Source: Blastomussa wellsi (Eukaryota > Cnidaria > Anthozoa > Scleractinia > Plerogyridae). Taken from it: a stretch of DNA of 64,000 bases. Shown piece after piece: positions 12,801 to 24,904 of the stretch. A program made the translations under genes and the position numbers. The stretch lies in contig OX393570.1 in the NCBI GenBank assembly GCA_947652115.1, positions 21,445,175-21,509,174 of the forward strand, in the 5' to 3' direction. Under the pieces are notes generated by a model. It was given only the letters and a program-made list of their open reading frames with translations. It had not been told where the DNA came from and ran no database searches. Numbering within the stretch: the stretch's first letter is position 1; every line of letters starts with the position of its first letter.

Positions 12801-15800
12801 CCGGCCCTAAGCTACATCCCTGTAAGCCGTAGACTGAGTTAATATCCATAAAACTGGCAAGAGGACTGGGAGCCCTTTCAGTTATGACAGTTTGACTTCT
12901 GTTCCATCAAAATAGCTTAATCAATGTGAATTTGAGCAATGACAAGGATCACTCTGTTGTGTTCCTGATCAAGACACTACTCCCACAGAGTCTCTCCACT
13001 CCGAATGGATTCTAGTTTAATATAATGCTGGGGTGAACCCCTTGATAACCTTGGAATGACTCTTTGTTCAGCCACTGTGAGTTACATCCAGTATTGCTTT
13101 TGGTTTTCACATTGATCAGTTCACAAGAAGATGCAGATTTGGATATCCCTATCTTGGAACAGTTCCGTAGTCAACACTTAGAGGTAAATGTATGCAACAT
13201 TAATAATTACCATCTGTGTGTAAACATTCACTGAATAAATGCTGTAAAGTAAGATATAATAGAAATCTATTGGCGTGTATACCACATCCAGATAGGTGTG
13301 AATTGTTTTTTGTTTTCTTTGTAAATTCTGGAGATGATTGCATGACAGATTTCAATATTTTAATCTATGCAGATTTCTACCATTGGTGTTTTGGTATAGT
13401 AGTATGTCTGACCATTGTGAAAAATATGTTTAGGACATGAGAGTGACTCCTAGGGCGAATTCACAATTTTGTGGCACTGATTATAATTATTTCACAGTGA
13501 CTGTAACTGTTTTATTTACTTTTGAACAGGAAACATTTCAGGATTCAAGTGCAATAGATATTGAGTCGGATGACTTCAAGGCATTGCCGGCAGAAATTCA
13601 ACATGAATTAATCAAAGAGATTCAAGCAGAAAGGAAGTGGATGAACAAGAATTATATTCCAAGGGTATGATGCACCTGGTCACGTGTTGTTTACAGCTAA
13701 ATTGAGGTTGTAAATTAATCTCGCTCACGTCTTCCTCCATGTCTAGATTATGTCAAAAGTATTAGGTTAAATTTCTATCACTTATTTTAGTCTAAGTCTA
13801 CACCAGGCCAGATGACCCATGCACTAGGAATATTTCTACTTGTTCAACATTGGGTTACCCACCCAATCCCCCCCTTCCCCATCCCCCACATTAAATTTGC
13901 CAGTACTCAGGCATTTGAAGCAAAATTCCTGTTTCTTTCTTTTTTTCTTTTTTACCGGCAGGCAACTGACTTTTCCAGCTTTCAACTGGCGGGAGTCCTC
14001 AAGCGAGGTAAAATGAATCAGCGTCTTGATCAACTCTGCAAAGAAATGAATGAACGAAACTCTGGAGAACTGGCAGGAATTGCGTCACAAGACTCTGTTG
14101 GAGAACACACTAATGTCAAATCACAGAGGATTCTATCAGAGGACACAGCACACTATATCCTAATAAAGCGCAATGAATCGCAATACGCTGAGAAGCAAGA
14201 CAAACAGGAAATAGATAATGGTTAGTTAGAGATTATGGGCTAATTTCTCCCAACAATGTCTTACACTGTTAAGCAGACAGGTGCTGATAACAAAGAAAAC
14301 CATCAAATAGAGGATTTTGGCTTGATGTAACACCATATTCTCAAAACTACCTTTTAAGGAGTATGTGTGATCAGGGTTCGTGCTGGTCCTGGAAAACCTG
14401 GAAAGTCCAGGAATTTTATTATGGCATTTTCCAGGACTGGAAAGTCCTTGAAAAAGATTACAGGTCCTGAAAAGTCCTGGAAGTCTGTTAAAATCAAGAA
14501 ATGAATTTTTCTGAACTAACTTTATAAGAAATGCAAGGTTTACAGTTGCGATAATTTGTATTGGGATCTTGGAATAAAAAGGGTTTAATGTGAATTTTTG
14601 GAGTCCTGGAAAAGTCCTGGAAATTTTTTGGAAATTTGTCTGTGAAATGGGGTAGGAACCCTGTGTGATATTCACAATGATATTTAGAAAGAGGAATTTC
14701 CAATTTTTAGCTTGGAGAGTTTCCAACCCTGCACAGAACATATGTCATATGAACCTACATGTAGCTCACCACTAGTTTTACTTTAACTCAGCCCTTTGTG
14801 CATCCAATCGCCATTCACCATCCAACCAGTGTGTGGGAGTTCACTAACATGTTCAAATTCATATTCCATTAACAGTGCTTTCAATCAGCACTGCCAGCCA
14901 ACGAAAAGCATCAACTACTTCGCTCTATTTTGCTTAGAAACATTGGCTACTTTGTGGAAATGAGAGTGATGGCAAATTTTCCTAAATTAAAAAAATGAAG
15001 GAAAGATTCTTAAAACCAGTTAGTTACTCTACTCAGGACGGCTGCCTAATTAAAATTTTATTGAAACCCCTTCATTATTTTCACACATGTCGCATGAACC
15101 TTTTCTAAAGTTGAAATCCATAGAAGTTATCAGTAAAAATGTATATTAAATGACATATACAAGGATAAAACGGTGAAAGTTAAAAAGAAAATCCAAACGT
15201 TTTCGACCTCAGGTAATCTTCAGATAAGACGACGTAGTGTCAAAAATGTGAAGATGAAGATAACCTACCGTTATTGTCGAAAACGTTCGGTAAACTTTTA
15301 CTTTTTAACTTCCACTTCTTTGGCCTTGTATGGATTATTTATTTATAAATTGTAAGCAAATATTATAGACAAAAAGTATATTATTGTAAATTACTTAGTT
15401 ATTAATTTTCAGAGACATGTTCAAAGGATTTTTCCAATGAGGGAGGTTTCTTTCGAGAAGATCAAGACTGTGAAATAGTGAGCTGGACAAATCCACGGCC
15501 TAAGCTATCCGTCGCGCCAAAAGTACCAAGCTTTGATATTCCAGAACTTTGTTCAAGTGATTCCGAAAATTTGTCACCATTCTTAGATGTGTTGGAGACG
15601 TGTATTTCACCCACAAGTCCTCAGGCAGCAGGGAGTCAATTTAGGTTCTCTCCAGTGAAGCCAAAAAATTCCCTTGAAAGAAAAGGTGACGGTATGGTGG
15701 ATAAAGAACAGCCTCTAAAACAGGAATCCAAAAGCCTTGGAGCAATGAGAAATGAGGCTGGCAAATGTGATCACGAAGATTCCCAGTTCGACCAGCTTCG

Positions 15801-18800
15801 TGAAAGAAGTGTTCATAAGCTTGAAGATATCTCTGCCAAGGACTCTGATGAAAATGGCGATCTGCTTACGCAGATTAAAGACAAGAAGAAAGAACTTGAT
15901 GATCTTGTAAAGAAGTGGAAAAACTCAAGAAATCAGAGAGCAGTTATTGATTTAAGCAGCTCAGAAATTACCGAGGTCGTGGAAACTTTACAAAAACAGC
16001 AACAACTTGATCATGTTGAAGGAACAGAAGATGTGCCGTCAGCTATAGATGCCCACACAATGGCACAGGGAAAACTTAGGGATGCAGTGTATATCAGCGA
16101 AAGTGAATCTGAAGCTAACTCAGTGGAAGACATAACGCCACCTGAAGAAAATGTTGTTGATAATAAAAAGAGTTCTGTTTTTTTTGAGGTTTTACAAAAG
16201 GTTGACGAAACCACACTCTCGACAGATTCTACTGCTAATGCTGTTGAGGCCAAAATGAGTTCTGTTTCTCCAAATGCTTTGCAAGAAATTCAAACCAGAC
16301 TCGTTTCAGATTCTACCGCTAATATTGAGGACGAAAATCAGAGTTCTGTTTCACCAGTCCAAAACGCAGAATCGACTGTTGCCACCACGGAGGCAGATCA
16401 AGTTGAAATTCATTATTCAGAAACACAGAAAGACGGTGAACTTCAAGTAAACGAAGAAATGGCAGCTTTGGAAGAACAAGACTCCTCGGAGGAAATGAAA
16501 GACGATATGGATGTTGGCGAGCCTGTGGCAGGACCGTCTGGTCTGCCTGTGGAGTGGCAAGGTGCCACAGTGGTAAGAAAGCGTTATAACAAGTTGTTTT
16601 GTAAAGCTGATTTTTTTGTCCAACAGCGCGTGCTCCCATTGGCTACTTTGAGGTCACATGACATCTAATTATAAGACTGTTTCCCGCCAAAAGTCGGAGC
16701 GGGCAACATCTATGACATCAGAGGCACAGCTCGTTCTACGTAAATCTTCTGTGCTATAATTATAACAAAATTTTCTCTTTCCCTCGGGATCAGTTATTAA
16801 GTTTAGAGGGACAGTTTCACGGTTCTGCGCATGTGCAAGACCACTCAACCGTTGACCGTTAACATTTAGTAAAAGCGTCTGAGTCGTAACAAACAAAAGA
16901 AATGAAAATATGACATAACACCTCTATTGCAACGTTTTCGCAAATGGCTGTGAACTTTTCAAAGCCAGTTCTCCCGCAAAAGTTATTTGCACGCTTGCTA
17001 TTGTTTCTTTAACAATGAAATCTAATTTGCTGACGCTATAGCTCGCATTTGCACAAAACAGTGAACTACTCCCTTTGAAATGTTTAGACTTGATACAGCG
17101 AGGTGCTCAGCGATGTACACGTAGCAGGTATGTTTCTCTTTCAGGAAGAGTTGGAAGACATTCGTTTGAATCTTGAATCTGAGCAGAAAACCCTAACGTC
17201 AGAACACGCCAGACAGAACCGTATAGCAGCTACGGTGTCCAATGAGATGTTCGCTGAATGTCAGGTGAGAACCGGATGACCATTTCTGTTGTAAACGTGC
17301 TGTTTTCTCAAGGTGTAGGTAAAGCAACTTCATTTGCGCGCAGTTTGACTGTATTTAAAGCTTGTTGGGCGTTGTAACAAACTAATGCACCTATAAATGT
17401 TAAGCCCGAGGGAGGGGGGTCGGGCTACCCACGGGACTTTGACTGTGAGGTTTGTCCCCAGAGTGGGAATTTTGATCAGGAATTTTTACATGGCCGCCAT
17501 TTTTAATAGTGTAGAAGTGGAAGATTTTGGTACTTTTGACCAATTATGCTGTCCCGGGGGTGGGGAATTTGACTTAACTTTTCAAAAAATGTCAAAATCC
17601 CCACCCCATGCCCAACTCCCCCTCCCTCGGGCTTAACATTGATAGGTGCATACTTTGAGGCTAACCATGTGGTTATTTTCATGGCGTAACCGAGCAGTTG
17701 AACTCGGGGCAAATCCAGCAGACTCCCTTGCCACTCAGAAACGCTGCCTTGTGTTACCCTTTGACCTTTGAAGAGGCATAAGTTTAAAGCCTTTCTCCAT
17801 CGTCAAACCTTTCTTGTTGTGAGTTGTTTTTACGTTCCTTGCCTACACTTCCCTCGGGAAATCAATGTGAAATGACGTCGTTCCACCTTCTCTCCCCTCC
17901 CTCAGGAACTTCTTCAGTTGTTCGGTGTACCGTATCTTGTGAGTCCAGTGGAAGCAGAGGCTCAATGTGCCGCATTGGATACGCTCGATTTAACACAAGG
18001 TTCAATCACGGATGACAGCGACATATTCCTGTTTGGCGGTAGACGAGTCTACAAGAATATCTTCAACCAGAATAAACATGCGGAGATGTACGGAAGCGAT
18101 GCGGTGCAGAGAAATCTTGGTTAGTATGGCCATTTCGTCTGTGTTTTGGGAAGAAAACTGCTACTCTTTAAATGTAAATATGTACGTGAAGACTGCTTTC
18201 GCTATATCTTAGATTTAAGAAGAAAAATTTAAAAAGAAAAACTCGTGAAAAAAGAGAATACACGCTCATTCACCCGCTTCCAAGTAACCGCTGTTTTTTT
18301 ATTTGCGATTTACGTAAGCTAGAGCAGTTTTCAATCGAGTGTCGAAAGTAATTAGCAAATTGCTTTGATTCTGCAGTACTACGCTCAGTTTCGCGCGTGC
18401 CCGTTTTCCCGCGCTTTGTGTCGGCTACGTGTAATTACAACGAGTTTTGATTGGATCACTGGATTGTCCATGTCCTTTGTGATTGGCCAAAGTAATTGCT
18501 TTGCGACACTCAATTAAAACTTGCTCCGGCACTTTGCTGATGGCTGGGGTGAAATTAAAAACAACTGTAATTAGAAAGCCATCGAAATAGTTGCAAACAG
18601 CAAAATAAACCAATAGAAACTCGGTGCAAGAACATGTGACCCATGATACTCGCGGGGAAATGTGCTGTCGGTGAAACGCAGGAAAACATGAAGGCAACTC
18701 GTTCTTTTTGTTTTAGCTCTAGATCGTTCACGTCTTATCTGCATCGCTTTCATCACCGGAAGCGACTACACTGAAGGCATACAAGGTTGGTTGAAAAGTC

Positions 18801-21800
18801 TTGAACTGAAAGTATTGAACTGTTTGTTGCGTATTGAACTGTTTCTTCCGAGTGGTCACACAATACTACTGCAATGTTATTTAAATTTAGATTGTCACGA
18901 AACTTCACTCTCTTCGTATTTATCTAGATAGTATTCACCTCGGGAGAGATTATAACCAGGGGAGAAGGAAAAGGTATTTCACCCTCTGCAGTTAATTGAT
19001 TTTTATTTTTAGGCGTGGGTACGGTCAGCGCCATGGAAATTTTACACGAGTTTTCTGTCAAAGGTCTTGAAGGACTCAAAAAATTTAAGTAAGTTGAATT
19101 TTGTTTAGAGGTTGACTTGTAACGTAACAGACAAAGTGTTCGTCTCGTCTCATTAGGGAGTTTTAGCAACTAGGAGAACTAGGAGGGCAACGGCAACGAT
19201 AACGCCACAAAACAATAGGTTTAATGAGCAAAATCAATTGCTCGGCACGTGCGTTTTATAGTTTTGTACATATCTGTGCCGTCATCAACCTCGTTCCCAG
19301 GGTTGGGAAGAGAGAGACCCTGGTAACGTGGTTGTGCCGTCATCTGCAAAACAACAACGTGAAATGACCAAATTTTATGTTTTCGCGAGAACGTGAGCAC
19401 ATGACAGCAAAGTTTCTTTCTTTTTCCTTACGTTAATGCCGTTCATAGTAATTTAGTTCCTGGATAGTTCGTCAGTATTTTCCAAGTCAAACAGATTTCA
19501 ATAATTGCGGAAGCGTCACAGAAACGAGAAGTTACATTTTGAAATGACGTTTTCGTTGCCGTCGCCGTCGTCGTTGCTAAAACTCTCTAATAAATTATCG
19601 GCATTGTGAAACCTAGAAATGAACTTGCACACAGTTCTTCTCTTTTATTATTTCTTTTGTTTACGTCCATTTTCTGCGATTATCTTGCAGATTGTGGCAC
19701 GACGAAGCACAGAAGCGAACAAAGCATCCTCAAGAAACAAAAGTCAAAAGAAAACTGGTAAGAGACAAAGTCAAACTGAAGCAATATGCTCTCTATGGAA
19801 ATGACATGTACATGTGCTAATGCCGATTCTTTGATTTGCCGAGGAGTTTGGTAAAGTAACCGCAAGATGTCTTCAAAAAATTGTCAAACCTTCGCGATTT
19901 GTTTGTTCATTTCAGAGATCTGTGACACTGCCAAAGGATTTTCCATCTGATGACGTTTATGAAGCTTACCTACATCCTGTAGTCGATGAATCAACGGAGC
20001 TGTTTGAGTGGGGAAAACCTGACCTGCATTCGCTCAGATTATATCCTTTGAAATCAAAAAATTGCGTATAAACTAATTTAGATTTCCCCCAGTTTCTTTT
20101 TCAAAGCGCAAAGGTCTAATATCGATTGGGGTCTTGTTCGGCAAGGCACTTTTCTCACTCAGTACCAGTCTCCATCCAGGAGTAAAACTTGAATGGATAC
20201 TGGTGAATTGCGAGGGAAATAGTATTTGACGAAAAACGCTTCAGGGTGGAGAGGGTGGGGAAGCCTGCAATGCGCAGTTATCCCACCCAGAAGAAGTAGT
20301 AATATTGGTTGTTGCTTCGCGTTGTCAAGATTTTAGTTAGGCGCTGAGATGAGATATTACTGATCTTTCTACCCATTGCCTCATCTACTAAGCGATGTAT
20401 TGGTACAGTTTAATAGAAGAAAGTTCGTGTTGATCGCACCTTAACGTACTCACGTTCGCTTCAGAAAAGCTTGGTTGGTCTTCTTCCAGGACAGATGAGA
20501 TCCTCTTGCCCGTGTTGAAACAACTCAACAAGAATGAGGTTTGTTAATAAGAGAAATTCTCCTTTCTCCCCGCAGCACTTCCCTTCAGATGTAAGTGCTG
20601 AGAATTTGGTGTTTCATCAGGGCAATATTCTCTAGTTGACAGTTTCCTTTAGAACCGATAGTAACAAATCAGTGGTGCTTTTTGGCTTTATGGTTAGTGC
20701 GTTGGATTTCCTGATCGGCCGTAGCACTGCGTCGTGTTCTTGGGCAAAACACTTTACCTTGCCTCTCTTCACCTTGGTGTATAAATGGGTTCCGGCGACT
20801 TTAATTCTGGGGCTCTGCGATGGACTAGCATCCCATCTAGGGGAGCATGAATAGTCTCAGTCGCTAAATTCTACAGAAATCGGGACAAGCTCCCGCCTGA
20901 TGGGCCAATAGGCTCGTACACGACTTTTGCTACACATTTCTCCTCGGAGGATGAATTGTGTGCCCTTTGAAAGGCGTCTGTTTACGTTTTAGTACACCGC
21001 ATGTTTTTCGACTCAACTTTTGTTAGTTTTATGTGGCAACCTAACAATTTGAATTCGTGGCTTGTAATTTGCTGCACCGTAGTCATTGGTGCAGCGTTAA
21101 TATGGTCACGCAAAGCAACTAGAGGTTTGCCGACAGTCGATACGAAGATTTGTAACGAATGTGCGATTACCTCTTACATTTCCTCTTGCTGATGGTCACG
21201 CAACAGTACTTTTCGTGTAAAAGTGTCGCGTGACAATAACAGATAAACATGACACAAACTCAGAATTGTTTCTCAAATTTGTTTTGGTAGTTGTATACTA
21301 ACACTAGCGGAGCTTAAAGTATTTTTTCTTGAAATGGCCTTGTAACATTTTCTTGTGTTTTCTTGTAGGCGCAGATGAAGATTGATCAATATTTCCAAGT
21401 TAAATTCCAGGAAACAAGAAAAGTCAAAAGTAAGCGCATTCAGCGAGTGTTGAATCGTACATTCAATCCGTCAAGTAGCAGCAGCGAGAATGAAGACGGA
21501 GGTAAAAATGACACAAAACAAAACAAGCGCAATGATCAAATATCTGGTGAAACAAAAGTAAAGCAGTTTCAACGTAAAAAGAGATCCCATCCAGCACAAT
21601 CGAATATGGACGACAGCGAAGAAGAAAACGAGGCTGACGTTAATCAAGCAAAGCGGTCAAAGGGGGAGAGCGATAAAGGCAACGCATACTCTTCTATGGT
21701 CAACCGCCCTAGGGGTAGCTGCAGAGGTCGTGGGCGCGGCCGTGGAAAGGCGCACAAGGAAAATAATACAACTTCTAATTTGGGATCTTCTGTTGAACAA

Positions 21801-22181
21801 ACTACGTCCGTGAAATCGTCCAGTCCGGAGGCCAGTGTGCAAGTTTCTCTGGAGAACCATGAAAAATCTTGTCGTATGGGTGGCAATCGCCGAACTTACG
21901 CTAGGCCTTGCACGTCAGCTGGTAACAGCACAGAAACACAGGTTGACAGCGTGCATGTAAATAGCTGCACATATGCTACAAGGAAACAGCCCTCTAGGTC
22001 TGCTAGCAAGGGCAAAAAGAACCTCGCGAACCTTGCTGAGGAAGCAAATTCATCTTCTGACAGCACAGATAGTGAAGATAATGACGAGGACTTTTACGTA
22101 GGACCAAAGCCCGTGTCTGTATTTCACCGGGGTAGGGGTAGGGCACGAGGGAGAGCAAGGACGCGCGGTAGGGGAAGATGA
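9854..22181 (+). CDS. ERCC5: DNA excision repair endonuclease XPG, complete 16-exon gene
   Basis: Exons: 9854-9941, 11115-11290, 11651-11766, 12552-12644, 13120-13183, 13530-13664, 13962-14220, 15413-16572, 17145-17264, 17906-18119, 18717-18785, 19013-19088, 19691-19757, 19916-20040, 20454-20538, 21369-22181. Phases all agree and give 1219 residues (human XPG is about 1186). The product is a structure-specific FEN1-family nuclease that cuts 3' of the lesion in nucleotide excision repair, in the nucleus. The XPG-N domain begins [11 protein letters not shown], with metal-binding Asp30 and Asp77 (FVFDGG). A long acidic spacer (about 310-697) follows. XPG-I has EAEAQC (Glu753, Glu755) and ITDDSD (773-776), then the helix-hairpin-helix GSDYTEG (Asp825). 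A PCNA-binding PIP box QMKIDQYF lies at 951-958. The basic C-terminus ends in arginine-glycine repeats. No catalytic residue is missing. The intron between exons 14 and 15 is AT-AC; the rest are GT-AG. Confidence 0.96.
10665..10855 (-). mobile_element. tRNA-derived SINE, copy A (XPG intron 1)
   Basis: On the minus strand this has an A-box-like TGGCGCACTAGG and a B box GGTTCGATTCC at tRNA-like spacing. A tRNA-unrelated body follows, with words shared with copy B at 39495-39665 (for example AATGTTGGTTTTTGAGGAGG on the plus strand). The tRNA-like head is split by a MITE inserted at 10856-11025, and its first bases resume at about 11034. It is a relic, not a tRNA gene. Confidence 0.7.
10848..11033. 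mobile_element. short TIR element (MITE) nested in the SINE, 8-bp target duplication
   Basis: The element runs 10856-11025. Its ends are inverted copies (CATAGGCGTACGGGC / GCCCGTATGCCTATG), and it is flanked by the direct repeat GCGCCACC at 10848-10855 and 11026-11033. An 8-bp duplication with this kind of end suggests a hAT-type non-autonomous element. The interior is poly-G/C rich with AATTTTT runs and has no coding capacity. Confidence 0.75.
14378..14655. repeat. degenerate CCTGGAAAGTCC-rich repeat
   Basis: Inside XPG intron 7, the words CCTGGAAA, AAGTCCTGG and TCCAGGA recur many times, partly inverted. It looks like an interspersed repeat with internal short repeats. No ends are defined. 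Confidence 0.4.
15155..15332. repeat. foldback element in XPG intron 7
   Basis: Inverted arms of about 45 bases: the left carries ATACAAGGATAAA, GAAAGTTAAAAAG and AACGTTTTCGAC; the right carries GTCGAAAACGTT, CTTTTTAAC and GGCCTTGTAT. A short central spacer separates them. MITE-like, non-coding. Confidence 0.6.
17385..17652. repeat. foldback MITE in XPG intron 9
   Basis: Terminal inverted repeats of 31 bases with one mismatch (left 17385-17415, right 17622-17652, ends ATGCACCTAT / ATAGGTGCAT). The 200-base interior has no coding capacity. The inner part is rich in GGGGG/CCCCC. Confidence 0.7.
19153..19591. repeat. foldback MITE in XPG intron 12
   Basis: Ends are inverted (TTAGGGAGTTTTAGCAAC / GTTGCTAAAACTCTCTAA). 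The interior carries words shared with the foldback at 34767-35045, such as AATGAGCA, GCACGTGCGTT and AAACAACAACGTG-like strings, so both probably belong to one family. A 48-bp foldback is inserted inside it at 19287-19334. Confidence 0.65.
19277..19344. mobile_element. 48-bp micro-foldback insertion with 10-bp target duplication
   Basis: The insert 19287-19334 starts AACCTCGTTCCCAGGG and ends with the near inverse CCCTGGTAACGTGGTT. It is flanked by TGCCGTCATC at 19277-19286 and 19335-19344. Related foldbacks lie at 45331-45414 and 46205-46246. Confidence 0.7.
20041..20453 (+). other. ERCC5: U12-type AT-AC intron of the XPG gene
   Basis: The intron begins ATATCCTTT, the minor-spliceosome 5' consensus. 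It ends AC after CACCTTAAC (20437-20445), a close match to the U12 branch site, placed about 9 bases before the border. Joining 20040 to 20454 restores the XPG frame (exon 14 ends CTCAGATT; exon 15 starts GTTCGCTTC, encoding [10 protein letters not shown]), matching the conserved region before the PIP box. No GT-AG choice gives this frame. Confidence 0.85.
20684..20850 (+). mobile_element. tRNA-derived SINE-like repeat (XPG intron 15)
   Basis: Starts with an A-box-like TATGGTTAGTGCGTTGGA, followed by GTTCTTGGGCAAAACACTTTACC, a tail type seen in other tRNA-derived SINEs. The B box region is degenerate or deleted. It shares GTTCTTGGGCAA with sequence at 46274-46285. Confidence 0.5.
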
Positions 22182-24589
22182 CATCAACTTTCCCGTGTCC
22201 TTCATAACGAAGCAGAGAAAAAATATAGCACTTATGTATGCGCTCTGTAATTTGCCGCTTTGGTAGATCTGAAGCAGGTAATACAATGTATTTCAATACG
22301 GAACTCTTTAGAAATCAATTCAAAATTTTCTTGGTCGAGGAAAAATATTTATGTGGTTTTCAGTGTAAATTTTGACATGGTCAACGCTATTTTGAAAATT
22401 TAGTCGTGTATCAATTATATCTTTCTAATTTTGTGTAATCAGTTAATGCAAAACAACCCGTGTCTAATAGGGCAACGGATAACATGTTGTCGTCGCTAGC
22501 GCTCTCAATTCACAAATAAAACAAACTGCATGAGCTGTATTATGTGAAGGTGATTCGATTCTTGTAAAAAAATTTAAAACCCCGAACAGTTAATCGGGAA
22601 ATTCCAGAGAATAAAATATCGAACACTGGTATGTTTCTCCATCTCCAAATTATGTAGAATTTATTAAAGAAAACTTAAATATATATAGCGCAGATATTCT
22701 TTTTGTGTAATATGAATAAAATCGGACTAAGAAGTGCTTTTGATGCCAGGAAATAAATTGTCAAAAACACTTTAAGGTTTTGTTGGTTTGTTTCGCAATC
22801 CTTTAATGGTTTCTTTTGAATTTACGGACACAAAAGCAGCGGAAGCACTTATGAATTTTATCGTCCAATGAGTACCACGATCGAGAATAAAGCTGAAGTA
22901 TACAATTGTACGAATATTAAGATGGCTCGAGGGAAAACCTGTAGTTGACAAATGAACCCCGAGCACTTAATTGTGGAAAAACGATATTTAGAGAAATAAA
23001 CACTCGAATAGGAGAAAGGGCCGGATTACATGAGCCGGGGCCGGCCGCTTTACCGAGGCTGCTCAGAAATTTCGCGAACGACGTACAATTGGGCTAACGG
23101 GTCATTTTGAAGTTTCGGGTAGCTTCATTGTGGGCTGGGCATTTGTAATTAGTAGGGCTTTCCACAAGTTGCTCGGAAACTTATAGCCAACTTTTTTCGT
23201 CTCGGGCAACTTTTGGCATTCTGAGCAATTTCTATCAGTTCCAAGAAATCGGAGCAGCTTTTTAGAGCTTAAATTGGCCTTGCACTTTATTGAGCATCCC
23301 CATTACTGGGATGCTCAATAAAGTGTATGTATGTATTTCGCAATGTTTTAGTAGACAATTTATGAATCAGACTCACAGTGGTCAAACATGGCGCGCGTGC
23401 TCAGATATATACCGCGTATGGAGAAATCTGAAAGGTTTCCCAGCTTGAAATGTTGTTTTACAGTACTGTTTCAACCACATTTTCGAGTCAAGCTGTCGGA
23501 AAGTTAGAGGCGGCGAAAAGCGGGAGTGGCGCTGGAGTTTTGAGTTTGACCGCTGTGTAGGCGGCGTGTGCCAGATCAGCAGTTTTTGTTTCTATAGAAA
23601 ATTCAAAATGGCGGACACTCGACTAACACGAGTGTCTCGGGTGAAGAAGGTCATTCAGATCCTTTGGGGGTAGCCGCAAAAACAGGAACAAGACTGAGTA
23701 CTCCAGCGAAAGCGGCAATTTCAGGAGAACGCAAAGTGCAAACGAATCCAGCTGAAAAAAACTACTTTTGAACAACTTTCGTTACTGAGAAAGCAACTTT
23801 TTGACTTTTTTTAGCAACTTTTTGAGTAACTTTTTCCAGAAATTGCGGGCAACGTTTAGGGCAATCTCGAGCAACTTGTGGAAAGCCCTAGTCATTTTTC
23901 AGCTCTGATGCGAAATTTAATCTGGTCCCGTATTACACCCCTACAAAAAGGTTTCGAGAACGCCTGTAATTTCAATTACAGACTGAATCACTCTATTTTC
24001 CTGGGACCCCGATTCTTTCTTTAAAATTTAAGGGACATTATAGGAAAGCGGGCTATAATTCGCGTAGATACGCTTTCATTAACTTAACGACAGAATAAAC
24101 TTTCGTTGATGGAGTTAATACACGTTTTGTTGTGTAGTATCGCTGAGTATTTTTACGAGCTGTGCCATCTTTTGACGAACCTTTAGGGCGAGTCAAAATA
24201 CAAACAACGAGTAAAAAATGTGAGACTTTCGGCCTTGAAATGCAGGGCGGAGTTATTTTGTAATTATTATTATTATTATTATTATTGAAATAATAAGGTT
24301 TTCTTCAAAAGGTTTCTTTGATTTTCGCCTGAAGACTTAAAAATGTGCACGGGAAGTTCTCGAAACAAAGGAAAGGAACAATACGTCGCGTTATTTTACT
24401 GATAGGAATATTAATGAATGACCATAAATGGTTTAGTACCTTCTTCATTACTATTCATGATGTCAAAACTTCATTGCACAGAATATGTAAATATTAGCAA
24501 TACAGTACTTTCAACGATTTAACTGACCAACGGAGGCAACACTTGCAAGCTTTCCATCGAGAATCTACTTTTAAAGAGAAAGGATAATC
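22182..24589. other. XPG 3' region and intergenic space
   Basis: No gene is seen. AATAAA at 22515-22520 is a good candidate XPG polyadenylation signal, about 335 bases after the stop; further AATAAA hexamers follow at 22612 and 22714. The region also holds the foldback element 23153-23890 and a short ATT run near 24260-24288. Confidence 0.5.
23153..23890. mobile_element. 738-bp terminal-inverted-repeat element, non-coding
   Basis: Ends are 23-base inverted repeats TAGGGCTTTCCACAAGTTGCTCG (left 23153-23175, right 23868-23890), with AGT on both outer sides. The inside has repeated GCAACTTTTT words and a near-perfect hairpin at 23284-23325 (arms TTATTGAGCATCCC / GGGATGCTCAATAA). No transposase is recognised, so it is a non-autonomous DNA element. 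Confidence 0.7.
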
Positions 24590-24904
24590 ATGTTGTCCTA
24601 CATTCGCCGAGCACAAAGAAGAAGAATGTATGAAAGAGCGAATTCTGACAGCGGTTGTACAACGAACGAGTCGGACTCCCCAAGCTCTCCTGTTTCGTCG
24701 TCTGAAAACGGACCAAAAACGGAAGGATTTCATTTTTATTCCACTGTGAAGAAGCAGCATTCTCTTCCAGAGGCTGGCGTGAAAAATTGTTCATCGAACG
24801 CGAAAACGAAGAAGGAAACACGAGAAGAAAAATTGAACAATTCGAAAGCAGTCGAAGCAACACAGCAAGCGAGATCTGAATCAAGTGCGTACGGAACTCT
24901 TTAA
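24590..24904 (+). CDS. candidate serine-rich protein or orphan first exon, unknown function
   Basis: An open frame of 104 codons from ATG encodes MLSYIRRAQRRRMYERANS..., basic at the start, then serine/proline-rich, then lysine/glutamate-rich, without domains. Base composition is richer in GC than its surroundings. A possible donor (TCAA before GTGCGT at 24885) would make it a phase-1 first exon, but I find no phase-matching partner; it does not join the EF-hand gene at 31733. It could be a single-exon small gene, an unfinished gene model, or chance. Confidence 0.3.
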   Translation: MLSYIRRAQRRRMYERANSDSGCTTNESDSPSSPVSSSENGPKTEGFHFYSTVKKQHSLPEAGVKNCSSNAKTKKETREEKLNNSKAVEATQQARSESSAYGTL

